Positions 12,624 to 25,073 of a stretch of DNA of 64,000 nt are shown in pieces. Positions within the stretch are counted from its first letter, which is position 1. Each line of letters opens with the position of its first letter. The translations under genes were made by a program, and so were the position numbers. Source of the DNA: Xenopus tropicalis (Eukaryota > Chordata > Amphibia > Anura > Pipidae); the NCBI RefSeq assembly GCF_000004195.4, contig NC_030683.2:84283410-84347409 (forward strand). Reading direction: 5' to 3'. The notes under the pieces are model-generated. The model ran no database searches, was not told the DNA's origin, and saw nothing but the letters and a program-made list of their open reading frames with translations.

Positions 12624-13439
12624 TTAAAGGACATGTCAACCCCCCCAACCAAAAATTTTAGCAGAGAAAAGCCTCACAGCACTGTAAATACCTGCCACTC
12701 CTGTCCCTCAGAAGCAAATACTGAAGCTGCAGCGATCCCTTGGAGTTTCTCTCACTGCAGAGCTGGATAACTCCCTCTCCCCCCTCCCTTGAGAATCTCC
12801 TTGTCTGCCTGGCGTGGTGCACATGCCCAGTTCCAAGCCATTTTAATGAGCATGCTCACTTGAGATGGATCTCTTCTCTACACAGCAGACAATTGAACTC
12901 TTTAACCACGCCCACAGTCAATCCTACAATGAGCCGATCGCATAGGCAGTTGCTATACTAACTCTGCCTTTGTAAACAAGAGCTCTCTGCTCCCTCTCTT
13001 GGAACAAGTTCTTCTGACTGCAGGCAGGAAAGTTTAACCTTTTCACCGCTGAATCTGATCTGCAGGCATTTTATCTTGTCTTGCAAGCTTAAACAGTGTT
13101 TGCTGGAATATTTAAGCAATGTACACTTCATTCCTTTTTAATTTTATTGTTGTTTAATGCCCTAACAGTTTCATTTTAAGGAAAAAGCTGTATATACAGC
13201 TTTGTTTAAGAAAGCAGAAGCTTGAAAAAAAAAAATCCTTGAAGAGGTCAGGCACACGCTCTCAATTACATCACCCGGCAAAATGGCCACCGGGTGACAC
13301 GCAAAATGGAGCAGAAAAGAATGCAGTGGTGCAGGCTGTAGGAGGAGATTGAGGGAGCGGCACTTATGCGGTTTAAGTGGGGGTAAGGCGCCCTATCCAT
13401 TAGAAGTGAAATTAAAATTAGGGTTGACATCTCCTTTAA
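12624..13439. mobile_element. TTAA-flanked (T2/piggyBac-type) non-autonomous element
   Basis: Inverted ends ttaaaggacatgtcaaccc and agggttgaca(t)ctcctttaa match at about 17 of 19 positions and include the TTAA target. This fits the TTAAAGGRR end motif of the Xenopus T2 superfamily. About 816 bp, no transposase. A truncated relative starts just upstream at about 12493 (ttaaaggagtaggaaag). Confidence 0.7.
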
Positions 13440-15471
13440 GGGCAGAAATCTATCATGGAACAAGCCCAGTTTTTGGAATGTGTCTCTAGTAGAAAACTGC
13501 CTGGCCCAGATCTCCATATTAGGAAATCCAGGGAGGAAGTGAATGAGGTAGCAATCATCCAATATCTGATTGTGGTGTCAGTACCTCCCCCTGATGTCAC
13601 AGACCTACCCATGCAACGTTACTGCCCCCCTGACATCATCCACCCCCTGCCTAGACTTCCCTGCCACAAAAGTTGACAAGCCGGCAGTAGTTTTTTTTTT
13701 TCAGTGTTGATCTACCCTATTTAAGAAATATAGATCCTTGCCTTCTAGTTTCTATGGCCTTTTACAACTAATAAACCTCTAAAGAGATGTCCAGAGCCTG
13801 TAGCAGATTACTATAGGCCAAACTGGGCAGTCAGCTGGGACCCAATGATCCAGGGGAGGTCCAGCACAGTAGGGATAAGGGGGTGGTGCTTTATGATTTT
13901 TTAAGGTGAACTCACAATAAAGCAGATCGGTTAATCTCCATGCAAATGAAACAAAACTCAACAGTTCATAACTATCATGTGATAGGATTTGTGCAGATAT
14001 ATAATATATAAAGATGTGCACTAGCTAAAATGTGGAATGACATGATGATAGGGAAAATGATATTTGTACAGTGGCGTGACTGTACTGTATGTTTTGTTTT
14101 AGGGAGAATTTCTGTATACTGTTTCTTTTTAGTAAAAGAATGTATTAACATGAAGCAAAACCATAATGGTATATCAGAAGAGTATTCCCTTAGTTGTTAA
14201 TCACACAATTTAATGATTAGGTTCCAAGAACCTTTAAAATGAACATTTGTAAGCCTTTGCTTGAGATTAAATATAAATATATAAAATGTTAAAATTAGAA
14301 GAAGTGACTCGGGTTTGTCATGCTCTGATGTGGTCAGGACCTGTTCTGAGGGTGTATAATGTTACTGCATCAGAACCATATAAAACGACGCCTAAGAAAT
14401 TAATTTTGTTTTCCCTGACATTAATCATCTGGGGGATTTCTGTCACCACCTACTGTGTGTTATGTGTCAGAAGGTAATTCTCACTTTGTGTTGAGTATCT
14501 GAAAGTATGAGTCAGTAGAGCTAACCTTGGCAAGAAACAAAAACACTTACTCCTCCTACCCACCATGCTACACTTGAAGGGATGCCTGCTTTCAATAATT
14601 TCTCATTAGGATCTATTTTAATTAAAGGCTGTGTTCTTTCATTGAGTTCTAATGAAGAGTAGCTCATAATTATTGGGACTGTCACACCAGGACTGTCGAA
14701 CTGAAAGCAGAAGCCAGAAGGTCCCCATTCAAGATTTATTTTTGAAGATGCAGTCTGTACGTGGGCCAAACTGAGTTATTTAATAATATCAATTTTTAAA
14801 TAGAGAACCAAGCAGTCTTTTCCATCTATGGCCTTTCCAGTAGACCTTTCTTTCCCACTTTCTATTAGATTCTCCCCCAGCCCTTCCAGCACTACCAAGT
14901 ATGAATCCTGAACATAATTTCAATTTCATTTTCATTAGAATTCTGTGTTAAAAATGCTGCCTACAAAGGTTACATCAGCCATCTTGTTATCTAATGTAAG
15001 GGAATTACTGTTAGAGTCCCCTTGGGCCCTTGCCTAGGGAGCCAGTTGAAGAGTAAATACATTTAAATAAAATTCTCCCCCTGCCTGCCACCAGGTAAAT
15101 CCAGCAAAAGAGCTAATGAGGCTTCCCTGTGCCTGCACTGATCAGTGAGGGTAGGGGCTAGGCATTGGTCTGCTGCCCAGGGCAGCTCTGTACTGAAATA
15201 CAGCCCTGATTACTGTTTCATGTTTGCTTACAGATAGCGCCCTGTAATCAAACCTCAGAGGGGCATAACCATTGGCAATAAGCGGGCAGAATTGTAGAAA
15301 GTGGTGGAATTTCATTATGGTGGACTGTGGCAGACTCTAGTTTTACTCTTTACATATGGCTACATTAAATAATATGCTTGGTTATACTTTATACATAATG
15401 GATATTTGGTAGACAGGGTCACTGCTAATAGAAATCAGAAGACCAGCTGCATAGTTATCTAGGTTCATTTA
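13440..15471. other. Intergenic, nothing recognised
   Basis: Two kilobases without a recognisable gene. Short open frames show no conserved motif. Confidence 0.45.
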
Positions 15472-16544
15472 CCGTATATACTCGTGTATAAGCCGATCCA
15501 AATATAAGCTGAGGTACCTAATTTTACCTAAGAAAACTGGAAAAATGTATTGACTCAAGTATAAGCCTAGAAATAACTTCTATTTGTGAGAGTGCATCAG
15601 GGTAGACTTACAGTTTGTGCAGGTTCACAGGGGCCTTATGCAGCCATGGAGAAGCCATCAATCGCATTTGTGCAGTGTGCACTCACATCTTATGAACCCG
15701 TGTTGTGTGTGCTCCCAGCACATGAATCTAGCCGTCCCTGAATGAAGCCAATTGCAGTTACAGTGCCATGTAGTTTCTAAATACGCAAATCTCACCCAAT
15801 GCAGTCTTCTGGTTTTGCCTTAAAATTTGGGAATCTAGTGGCAATAAGTCTAAAGCAATTCAAGAATACTCAAGGTTCAGTTGCTTTTGACTAATTTCCA
15901 TTACATACTGTATATATTTTTTCCCTTTAGCAGGCACCTTTAAACCACATGCTGTGAATTCATTAAGAAACTATATACCTATACCAATATATACCTACAG
16001 TATATTAGCTGTGGTGAAGAACATACTGCTGTTCTGAGTAAGGTGAGACATAGTAAGGTGAACATATTTGCAATGTTATACGGTATTCTAAAAACTTTGA
16101 CAGTTCACAGTTTCCTCCTCAAGCAGACTGTTACTCACTTTAGATTGATTTGCCTTTCCTCTGCAATGAGAGTATAACTCTTACTTGAACTGAACAGCAC
16201 CTCAATACGAGCGCGTTGGTCTGAGCACACACACATAGCAGTGCACGGCAAACGGGTTAGTGGGACGCAAGCGCACGCATGCCTGCGGTGGGGTGCGCTC
16301 GCGCACACGCGAGTGAGTGAGCGAGCAAGAGAACGGACGCCCACGGGGTGGTGGTGCATGCGAGACCAGGAACGGACGCCCACGGGGGGGGTGCGAGTGA
16401 TCACAGGAACAGACACCCATTGGGGGGTGCGAGGCGAGCGCATGCAGGTATGTACCCCAGTATACACTCGAGTATAAGCTGAGAGCGACTTTTTCAGCAC
16501 ATTTTTGGTGCTTAAAAACTCGGCTTATACTCGAGTATATACGG
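15472..16544. mobile_element. DNA transposon with 'ccgtatatactcg' ends and internal GC-rich minisatellite
   Basis: Ends ccgtatatactcgtgtataa and its complement (ttatactcgagtatatacgg) form terminal inverted repeats of about 25 bp flanked by TA (15470-15471, 16545-16546). Subterminal fragments of the same motif (actcaagtataagcc, cactcgagtataagctga) repeat inside. The interior at 16331-16436 has three roughly 39-bp tandem units with ggacgcccac(gggg). GC-rich pseudo-frames here are not genes. No transposase. Confidence 0.7.
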
Positions 16545-16624
16545 TAGTTAAATTCAACTGTAACATACTGAAAGTCTATTTTTAGGTGAATTTACCCCTT
16601 ATAATGTACCTTTTTGCTACTACA

Positions 16625-16840
16625 AGGGGCCTATTTATTATGCTGTGTAAAACAAAATTCGCCAAAAAAGCTGTATAAAATAAATGGTGAATTTAGACAG
16701 ATTTTACTCCATTATTTTATGTAAGTTCCAGCAAAAGAAAAAAGGCATAAAAAATTGATGCCATTTTTTACGCAGCAAAGCCTGGCAAGGTGTGGTGAAT
16801 TTTGTCACCGTTCTTTGCACAGCATAATAAATAGGCCTCT
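16625..16840. mobile_element. Palindromic MITE with 'aggggcctatttatta' ends
   Basis: aggggcctatttattatgctg at the left and cagcataataaataggcctct at the right are near-perfect complements. Non-coding, 216 bp. Confidence 0.7.
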
Positions 16841-17193
16841 TAAAGTTAATTGTTGCACTATTGCCTGTTTATAACCTGTAGAAATAATTTCAGCTTATTT
16901 TAAAAATGTCTTTCCATGTGTATCTTGCGCCTGAGATTACATAGAAAACTTACTCACAGCCCACTATGGAGCCAGAGAGATGGAGCCAAAAATCACCCTC
17001 ACGCTGATGCATGAGTAGGAGGAAACAACTGTTTGTGTGTAGGTTTGTATTTCTCTGTATTCTTATTGTACCCTCATTAGGTTATTTAAAAAGCATGAAT
17101 GTGGTACAGTCACTTGGCAAAGAGAAGATAAAAGTTTAGTTATATAAATACCTCAAACACCAAGCAAGATGAATCTTCAAACCCTTTTCACTA

Positions 17194-17599
17194 AGGGGCC
17201 CATTTACTTACTCACGAACGGGCCGAATGCGTCCGTTTGCGTTTTTTTCGTAATGATCGGTATTTCGCGATTTTTTCGGAAAATTATCGCAACTTTTTGT
17301 CGTAGTTTTAAAACTTGCGCAAAACGTCGCGCCTTTTAAGTTTTAACGCTACGAAAAAAGCGCAACTTTTCGCGCAAGTTTTAACGCTACGAAAAAAGCG
17401 CAACTTTCGGAATGGCTACGAAAAACTCGCGTTTTTTCGCGCAAATCGTATTGGTACCGAAAAAGTCGCGATAATTTCCGAAAAGTCGTAAAGGCGCCGA
17501 AAAAATCGCAAAAAATACGAAAAAGTCGCAAAATGTTCGTTTTCCAATCGGAATTTTTCCAATTCGGATTCGAATTCGTGGGTTAGTAAATCAGCCCCT
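17194..17599. mobile_element. CpG-rich palindromic MITE
   Basis: Ends aggggcccatttact and gtaaatcagcccct are inverted relatives. The interior is packed with undecayed CG dinucleotides and runs such as cgaaaaaagcgcaac in direct repeat (about 17350 and 17389), making many small inverted repeats. The preserved CpGs suggest recent insertion or lack of germline methylation. Confidence 0.65.
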
Positions 17600-17632
17600 A
17601 TGTCTGTTCCCTGTTCTCTCTGGTGTTATGTC

Positions 17633-17874
17633 TAGTGATGAGCAAATCTGTCCTGTTTCGCCAAAAAAATTGCGAAACTTTGTAGTTCATGAAAATTTAT
17701 GAAATGCGAAAAATGACACACGTCATACAAATTGTCACGCAATTTTTTTGACACATGCAAATTTTTTTGTCGCATGGTGAATTTTTGCACCCATTTCACC
17801 AAAAAATCAACCAATGCCGAAATACGGAAATTTGCTGTCAATCCATGCCTGCCGAAAAATTTTGCTCATCACTA
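17633..17874. mobile_element. hAT-type MITE, 8-bp target duplication
   Basis: Terminal inverted repeats tagtgatgagcaaat and attttgctcatcacta. An exact 8-bp duplication gttatgtc flanks both sides (17625-17632, 17875-17882). 242 bp, no open frame. A fragment of similar interior sequence occurs near 31056-31140. Confidence 0.85.
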
Positions 17875-18199
17875 GTTATGTCACTTTCCCAGGAAATACA
17901 GGATTTGTGCCCACTTGGCAACAGCCAAAATTGTGCCTTTTTTCCAAAACAACGTTTAAACCCACCTCTTTAATGCTGTGTACGTTTCGCTTCTCATTTC
18001 AGTGAGTTCATCCCCCTTCATATTTTAGTGGTAAAAAAGTGGAAATTGCTTTAATAATAAATGTAATCACTATAGGTTGGTTTAGAATAATACATATGGA
18101 TTAATCTTACTATGTATAAAATGAACATTGATCGATATTGATACTTATCAAATTATCAAGAAAAAAGATGATGATTATGATTATTCCCTATAGCTTCCT

Positions 18200-18447
18200 A
18201 TGACATATGAAACCATTTAATCATTAAAACATGAAATAAACCCATTAGGGTTATTTTGCAGCCAATATGGAATCATGCAGCTTAGTTACCCTCATGTACA
18301 AGGTGCTGTTTTATAATTACATACAAAGGAAATCATTTTTACAAATTAGGATTATTTGTCAAAATGGACTGTATGGGAGATGGCCTTCCAGGAATTTGGA
18401 ATTTTCTGGATAATTTAATTTCTGGACAAGGAATCCTATACCTGTAA
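18200..18447. mobile_element. Truncated 'caggtatagga' MITE
   Basis: Its right part is homologous to the complete element at 27060-27387 (caaaatggactgtatgggag, then ggaatcctatacctg). The left end is missing or decayed. Confidence 0.55.
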
Positions 18448-18448
18448 T

Positions 18449-19660
18449 TGTACTCACCATTCCTCATGCTGAATCTGAGTATTTTGCAATTGAATTCAGT
18501 AAGAAATTTACAGCGAGGAACAAAAGTGCAAAATGTGATATTTAAACTCAGAGACATTGTGTGAAGGATAAGAAGCCAATCTGCTATTTTACCAGACCCT
18601 AGTCAATGTCAATTAGTTTTATTAAATTATCACTTAAGCAGGTTATGTGTCAGAAGATCAAGATAAACAATGTAGTAGTAAATGCTTCATTGCTGTGATT
18701 CTTCCCACCTCATATTTCTAATATCTAATATCATTAAGAGCTGCTTGTAAGCAGAAAGGCATGATTGAGATGGGTTAGCTGGTATGTGTGCTTATTAGTG
18801 ACTAGAATGAGAACTGGTTTCCTTTTTCTTTGTAATAATAAAACAGTGCCTTGTACTTGATCCCAACTAAGCTCCATGAATCCATATTGGAGGCAAACAG
18901 TATTATTTGGTTTATTATATATTCAAATGATTTTTAGAAGATTTAAGGTAAGGTGATCCAAACTATGCAAAGATGCCTTTTCAGGAAAACCCCAGGCCCC
19001 AAGTGTTCCAGATACTAGATACCTGTATAAGAACTTGGACACATTATATTACAAAAACAACATAAATATAATGCATTAGAAACATTTCCTTTTTGCCTTA
19101 AATAGGAAAGTCATTTTTTTGCCTTTAGTGTTCCTTTTTGAGTAAAGTTGGGTACTCACCAGGCACTCTAATTCATTTTCCTATCACATAAAGCAACATA
19201 TACCCAGTGTTTTCTTTCTTTGTATACTTAAAATGACAATATTAGGGAACGGCATATAGTGTAATACATTTATTATAGGACAAATCCTTACAAAAACTGT
19301 TCCTCACAAGCGCTCATTATAAACATGGGTCAGTTTCTTCTTTATAAAAGGTCCCTTAAAAGTAGAATCTGTATAAGTAGATACTCAGCATGTAATGTCA
19401 CACAGGAGCGCACAGTTTGGAAACAAAATGCTATTGCTATAACCAATGGTTTGGGACCTGACCCATGAGTGCCAAGAGTAGACCAGGTACTTTTCTGAAC
19501 AGGCTTAAATATACCTCTTAATAAATATAAATATACCTTTTAACATAAGCTCGTTCAAGTTAGGCTTTTGTAAACAAGGTGCATAAATATTATTTAAACT
19601 TCCAAAAATAAATATAAATGCTTTTATGTTTTTATACAGGCATACCTGATTCCACAGAAA
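18449..19660. other. Intergenic, nothing recognised
   Basis: A/T-rich sequence with no supported gene or element ends. Confidence 0.4.
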
Positions 19661-19679
19661 GGAAACTATGATAGTTTAG

Positions 19680-20215
19680 AGTGGCGTAACTAGGGGACCA
19701 CAGACCTGGGTGCAAAAACTACCTAGGGCGGTACCAGGGCAAAATACAGTGATGGTTGGAAGCATTAAGTACATTTTTCAAACCACTGAACAAGTCTGTA
19801 CTTTATGACCATGTCTGATTACAGTGTAATATAGCCACTACCAACAAGAAAATAGACCCAGTTAAAAAATGTGCACTCAGACATAGTCTTAATGGAAAAT
19901 AGCACCAATCTCAGGGCCTTTCACTGTCACCCCAGCAGAGAAAAAACTAATGCTCTGTAAGGCTACAGTTTTATTGTTATTGTTACTTTTTGTAACTTTC
20001 TTTTCTATTCAGGCCCTCTGCTATTTATATACCAAACCACTCCCTGGTTGCTAAGGTAACTTGGACCCTAGCAACCAAATAGCTGCTGAAACTCCAAACA
20101 GTATTTGAATTGAAAATAAAATAACTAAAAACTACAAATAATAAAAAATGAAGACCAATTGCAAATTGTCTCAGAATATCACTCTATGCATCATGCTAAA
20201 ATTTAACTTAAAGGC
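19680..20215. mobile_element. Fragments of hAT-like and T2-like repeats
   Basis: agtggcgtaactagggga at about 19680 matches a repeat end seen again near 37490. From about 19945 to 20210 the sequence is a diverged copy of the element at 46007-46461 (ttattgttattgttact, ggttgctaaggtaact, cctagcaacca, gaccaattg, tctcagaatatca). Neither is intact. Confidence 0.5.
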
Positions 20216-20229
20216 AGCGCTGGATTTCT

Positions 20230-22790
20230 AATCCGGGCACCCCGAGGCCGCCCCTCATTCTGCGTCCAACCCCCACCCCCCGCGCATACACATGTGTGAG
20301 CACAACCCCACTCCACACCGCCCCCCACGACCGCGCATGCGCAAATGTTTAAACTCTCCGTATGGGAGCAAAAACCTAAACAACACAATAACTAACCTTT
20401 AAAATTTCAAGATAATGCTAGCAAGCAAAATGTATGCTAATATCAACAAGTTAAATTACAAATAGAAGACTGGCAGAGGGCTAGAAGTACAGTATAATTC
20501 CCATTGGAAAATCCTCTTGCATCTGTAATTAGGTTGCAGTGCCTACTCTGGAGGGCTAGGGGGTGCAAAAGAGTCAGCTTATATCCTGTTTGATTTTTAG
20601 ACTGCTTTTGCCTCTCTCTCATGATCTTGACATAAAATGTCCTTTGCATAACTCCGCAACAATAGTATTACTGTAGAAACTTGCATGAGGTTTAGTCTTG
20701 GCAAACTGACTCCCCTACCAGTTAGATATCAAGAGGGGGTCTCCTTTATGTGTGTATTCTAGACCATATCACAGCTATTGTATTTTTGAAATACAAGCTA
20801 TTGTATGTAGAAACAGCATCAAGGAGCACTGTCTCTATTCTCGTTAACCTCTTCATCACTTACAGCCAGTCATTATATGTCCCTGGTGGTTTACATTGTT
20901 TCTAATTAGACTGTAAAATGATCAGTAAAGGAATTTTCCCAATATCCTGTTGGGTGGTTTTTGGAAGGAATAGTTTTAAAACTTGTGCCTTTGACGTAAT
21001 TATTATTTGATGTTCTTAAATGTTCCGGACACCCAGCTCCTACTGAGTTTCTTATTAATAATTCAGAGTCTGGTTTATTTTTATTTCAAGCCTGGACAGT
21101 GGATAAGATTCCTTCATTGACGTCAGTCATGTTACTAATACCCTCAACTCTTGTAATCACCTGAATATGGTTAAAAGATAGAAATCTATAAATTTGCATT
21201 ACAAAGCATATAATAATCCTTTTGTAAAGTGTCATCTATTGAGGTCAATGGCACGTGGGAAGCTTTTGGGCTCCCACAGTTTGTAATAGCCGAGGATGCA
21301 GAAGTTTCTGAACATGTAGAACACATCTGAGCAACAGTTGCCTGACGAGGGTTTGCATGTTTACATTCAGGCTATTCAGCAACCCATCATGTTGTTCCTT
21401 TTCCCTAGGGCTGTGCCAGTCTATCTGCTGCTATTTAAGATAGAGAATTCACTGTACAATTTGGCTTCATCATTGCTTAGGTATTTGGGAACCTTATAAG
21501 CTATTGTTTTGTTGTAGTATCGCAGCCCATACAATAATGCTACAGTTGTTTCTATTTCCACTCTAATGTTAATGCAAAGGCTACATTTCTAAATCAACAG
21601 GTCCCCAAGTCTTTGTAAAATATGCTATGACCTATAATCAGAGGAAGGTCCTGGTGTTTGAAAGGGGTTCCTCCTATTCAGTCATTCTGGTATATGCCAT
21701 TTGATCATATCAGGAAGACAAGACAGTATAAGTTGCAATAACAAGCTTCATATTGTCCCCTGAGGATCCATGGGCTACTCTTACATTTTGGGTTAAGAAT
21801 TGATGACCCACGCTTAATTACAGATAAAAGAGAATTATTCAGGTGTGGGGTTACTGCAGAGCTGTTAACTCTCCCAATTTTGTTGGTAGTTACCCTATTT
21901 TGGCCCCAGTCTCCCATCACCATACCTAATTCTCCCAGTTTTACAGGTTCTTTAGTGATTTTCCTTGCACTTCCTCTGCTAGCAATGCGGCCTCCCTTTG
22001 ACCCCCTCCAGCACTGTAAAAGTTAATATCGCCCCTGCTTTGCAACAGTTGTAAGAAACCAGGAACAAAAAGTCAAATGTAAACACAGCAGGCAGGAATG
22101 GCTTTGGATAGTCTTGCATCATCAGTTGGGCCACTGGTCCTTGAAGAATAACGTTTAAATGTGTAATGATTGCTAGAATACAGCTCCCATCATGCTTTAG
22201 ACCTTTTTAATATGTTTCAAAATGCTGTAAAATATAGTAAAGCAACATTTTGGAGCAGCAACAATGCTTTGGAAGGTGCATGTCCTATTTAAGTACTGTG
22301 ATTTTACTATTCCGTATTGTGCATTTTTTTGTCATTTTCCTCTGTTGGGAACTTCTGTCAGATTAGAAAAGCAATACCTGCAGAGAAAACTCTTCATTAG
22401 GTGATATTGATGCTGTGTAGTGGGTTAGAGTTGGGAATGGAATGCAATTTGCATTGATTTGGGCAGTCATTGTAGACAGGAAATCTGTAAATGTGGTGTA
22501 CATTTTCTGCTTACAGGAATGTCATTTGTATCTTTTGCCCCAGAAGCTGCAAAGGAAAGAGACATTCTGGGTGACAAAGTCAAAGGGACAAGAAAGAGTG
22601 AATATATTTGATACTGTGGAAGCTATTATCATGATTGCCAAACAAGTGTATGAAAATCAGTATTTACAGTTCAAAGGGCACTATGATATCCTTTACTATA
22701 TCTGACATTTTTATTTTATTTATTCATTATAGTTTTTGTGCTATTATTATACACATTTCCTTACAACACTGCATATCATAAGTACAAACA
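20230..22790. other. Intergenic, nothing firmly recognised
   Basis: A GC-rich patch at about 20215-20345 looks like one end of a MITE (ggatttctaatccggg). The rest shows no gene. The frame at 22442-22705 has no motif that I know. Confidence 0.35.
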
Positions 22791-22791
22791 C

Positions 22792-23198
22792 TTAAAGGGC
22801 ACCTATCATGCTAAAATTGCTTTCCCCAACAGAGGTGCGGGCTAATAGGGGAAGCAATAGTTTTTTTTAAAAAGAAATACAGTCCCCGCTGGTGTTAGGT
22901 CACCCGTACAGGAGGAAGCTCCAGGTGCAGATGGCTAAGTTACTTAGCATTATGAGCGCATAATGAGCAAGCCCCACCCCCCGATCGCTCATTTTGCACA
23001 TGTGTGAATGTGACTTACCCACCTACATCACACACATGCTCATAATGAGCAAGTTATGGCACTCGTTAGTTATGCGCGGGCAGGCTAGCACTGTAGGGGG
23101 CTATTTTTTCTTTAAAAAAAGACTATTGTATCCCCAAACTGGAGTGCAGGTTTTTTCATGGTAGGGGAAGCAATTTTAGGGTTATAGTTGCCCTTTAA
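22792..23198. mobile_element. TTAA-flanked MITE
   Basis: Left end ttaaagggcacctatcatgc, with aaattgctttcccc after it. Right end ggggaagcaattttaggg then gttgccctttaa. The ends are complementary with small differences and include TTAA. A second, partial end of the same family abuts at 23199-23270. Confidence 0.7.
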
Positions 23199-23445
23199 GG
23201 GCAACTATTGGTGGGAATTAAATCCCCCCCCCCAGGGAATGTGTGGGCTAATAAACCCTGTACTCTGGATGGGGGGAAACAATACAATTTTGTGCAAAAT
23301 ATGCTCCCAATATACAATATCTAAAAAATGAAAAAATCATATCTTCTCTAATATAAATACACAGTAGAAACATTATTTATTTTATGCATGAAAAACTGAT
23401 TTGGAAAGTCCCATGGTTCCTAAACTCACCAATAGCAAATATATA

Positions 23446-25040
23446 CAGTGGCTTGCAAAAGTATTCGGCCCCCTTGAACTTTTCCACATTTTGTCACATT
23501 ACAGCCACAAACATGAATCAATTTTATTGGAATTCCACGTGAAAGACCAATACAAAGTGGTGTACACGTGAGAAGTGGAACGAAAATCATACATGGTTCC
23601 AAACATTTTTTACAAATAAATAACTGCAAAGTGGGGTGTGCGTAATTATTCAGCCCCCTTTGGTCTGAGTGCAGTCAGTTGCCCATAGACATTGCCTGAT
23701 GAGTGCTAATGACTAAATAGAGTGCGCCTGTGTGTAATCTAATGTCAGTACAAATACAGCTGCTCTGTGACGGCCTCAGAGGTTGTCTAAGAGAATATTG
23801 GGAGCAACAACACCATGAAGTCCAAAGAACACACCAGACAGGTCAGGGATAAAGTTATTGAGAAATTTAAAGCAGGCTTAGGCTACAAAAAGATTTCCAA
23901 AGCCTTGAACATCCCACGGAGCGATAATTCAGAAATGGAAGGAGTATGGCACAACTGTAACCCTACCAGGACAAGGCCGTCCCCCTAAACTCACAGGCCG
24001 AACAAGGAGAGCGCTGATCAGAAATGCAGCCAAGAGGCCCATGGTGACTCTGGGGGAGCTGCAGAGATGTACAGCTCAGGTGGGGGAATCTGTCCATAGG
24101 ACAACTATTAGTCGTGCACTGCACAAAGTTGGCCTTTATGGAAGAGTGGCAAGAAGAAAGCCATTGTTAACAGAAAACCATAAGAAGTCCCGTTTGCAGT
24201 TTGCCACAAGCCATGTGGGGGACACAGCAAACATGTGGAAGAAGGTGCTCTGGTCAGATGAGACCAAAATGGAACTTTTTGGCCAAAATGCAAAACGCTA
24301 TGTGTGGCGGAAAACTAACACTGCACATCACTCTGAACACACCATCCCCACTGTCAAATATGGTGGTGGCAGCATCATGCTCTGGGGGGGCTTCTCTTCA
24401 GCAGGGACAGGGAAGCTGGTCAGAGTTGATGGGAAGATGGATGGAGCCAAATACAGGGCAATCTTGGGAGAAAACCTCTTGGAGTCTGCAAAAGACTTGA
24501 GACTGGCGCGGAGGTTCACCTTCCAGCAGGACAACAACCCTAAACATAAAGCCAGGGCAACAATGGAATGGTTTAAAACAAAACATATCCATGTGTTAGA
24601 ATGGCCCAGTCAAAGTCCAGATCTAAATCCAATCGAGAATCTGTGGCAAGATCTGAAAACTGCTGTTCACAAACGCTGTCCATCTAATCTGACTGAGCTG
24701 GAGCTGTTTTGCAAAGAAGAATGGGCAAGGATTTCAGTCTCTAGATGTGCAAAGCTGGTAGAGACATACCCTAAAAGCCTGGCAGCTCTAATTGCAGCAA
24801 AAGGTGCTTCTACAAAGTATTGACTCAGGGGGCTGAATAATTACGCACACCCCACTTTGCAGTTATTTATTTGTAAAAAATGTTTGGAATCATGTATGAT
24901 TTTCGTTCCACTTCTCACGTGTACACCACTTTGTATTGGTCTTTCACGTGGAATTCCAATAAAATTGATTCATGTTTGTGGCTGTAATGTGACAAAATGT
25001 GGAAAAGTTCAAGGGGGCCGAATACTTTTGCAAGCCACTG
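23446..25040 (+). mobile_element. Tc1-type transposon, nearly full length, TA target duplication
   Basis: 1595 bp between TA dinucleotides (23444-23445, 25041-25042). The terminal inverted repeats start cagtggcttgcaaaagtatt and extend about 213 bp (23446-23658 and 24828-25040) with a single mismatch that I can find, so the copy is young. It encodes one transposase gene on the + strand, broken by a frameshift near its start. Long inverted repeats of this type characterise several Tc1 families of frogs and fish. Confidence 0.92.
23815..24823 (+). pseudogene. Tc1 transposase, frameshifted in the N-terminal DNA-binding region
   Basis: Tc1/mariner DDE transposase, which binds the element ends and moves it by cut and paste. 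The probable start is ATG 23815 (MKSKEHTRQVRDKVIEKF), leading into a helix-turn-helix (GLGYKKISKALNIP). Just after the codons for PRS, at about 23920-23924, the frame shifts by +1, and the rest continues in the frame that is open to 24823 (TGA at 24821-24823). In that frame, the 260-residue open part starting at 24041 carries WSDETK (Asp73), QQDNNPKH (Asp164) and NPIENLW (Glu199). Asp164 and Glu199 are separated by 34 residues, the canonical DD34E of Tc1. The catalytic domain therefore looks intact while the DNA-binding domain is cut off. Confidence 0.9.
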
Positions 25041-25073
25041 TATAGCTCTATGCAGATTTCTGTTTTATATTTA

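Noticed and set aside
16135..16500. Arg/Pro/His-rich open frames on both strands
   Set aside because: They fall on the GC-rich minisatellite inside a DNA transposon; no motif, and overlapping frames on both strands.
21336..21380. cctgacgagg as a possible hammerhead core
   Set aside because: No stem II with GAAA follows and no stem-I pairing is present.
22442..22705. 87-residue open frame as a possible gene
   Set aside because: No recognisable domain, no clear splice context and no sign of conservation.
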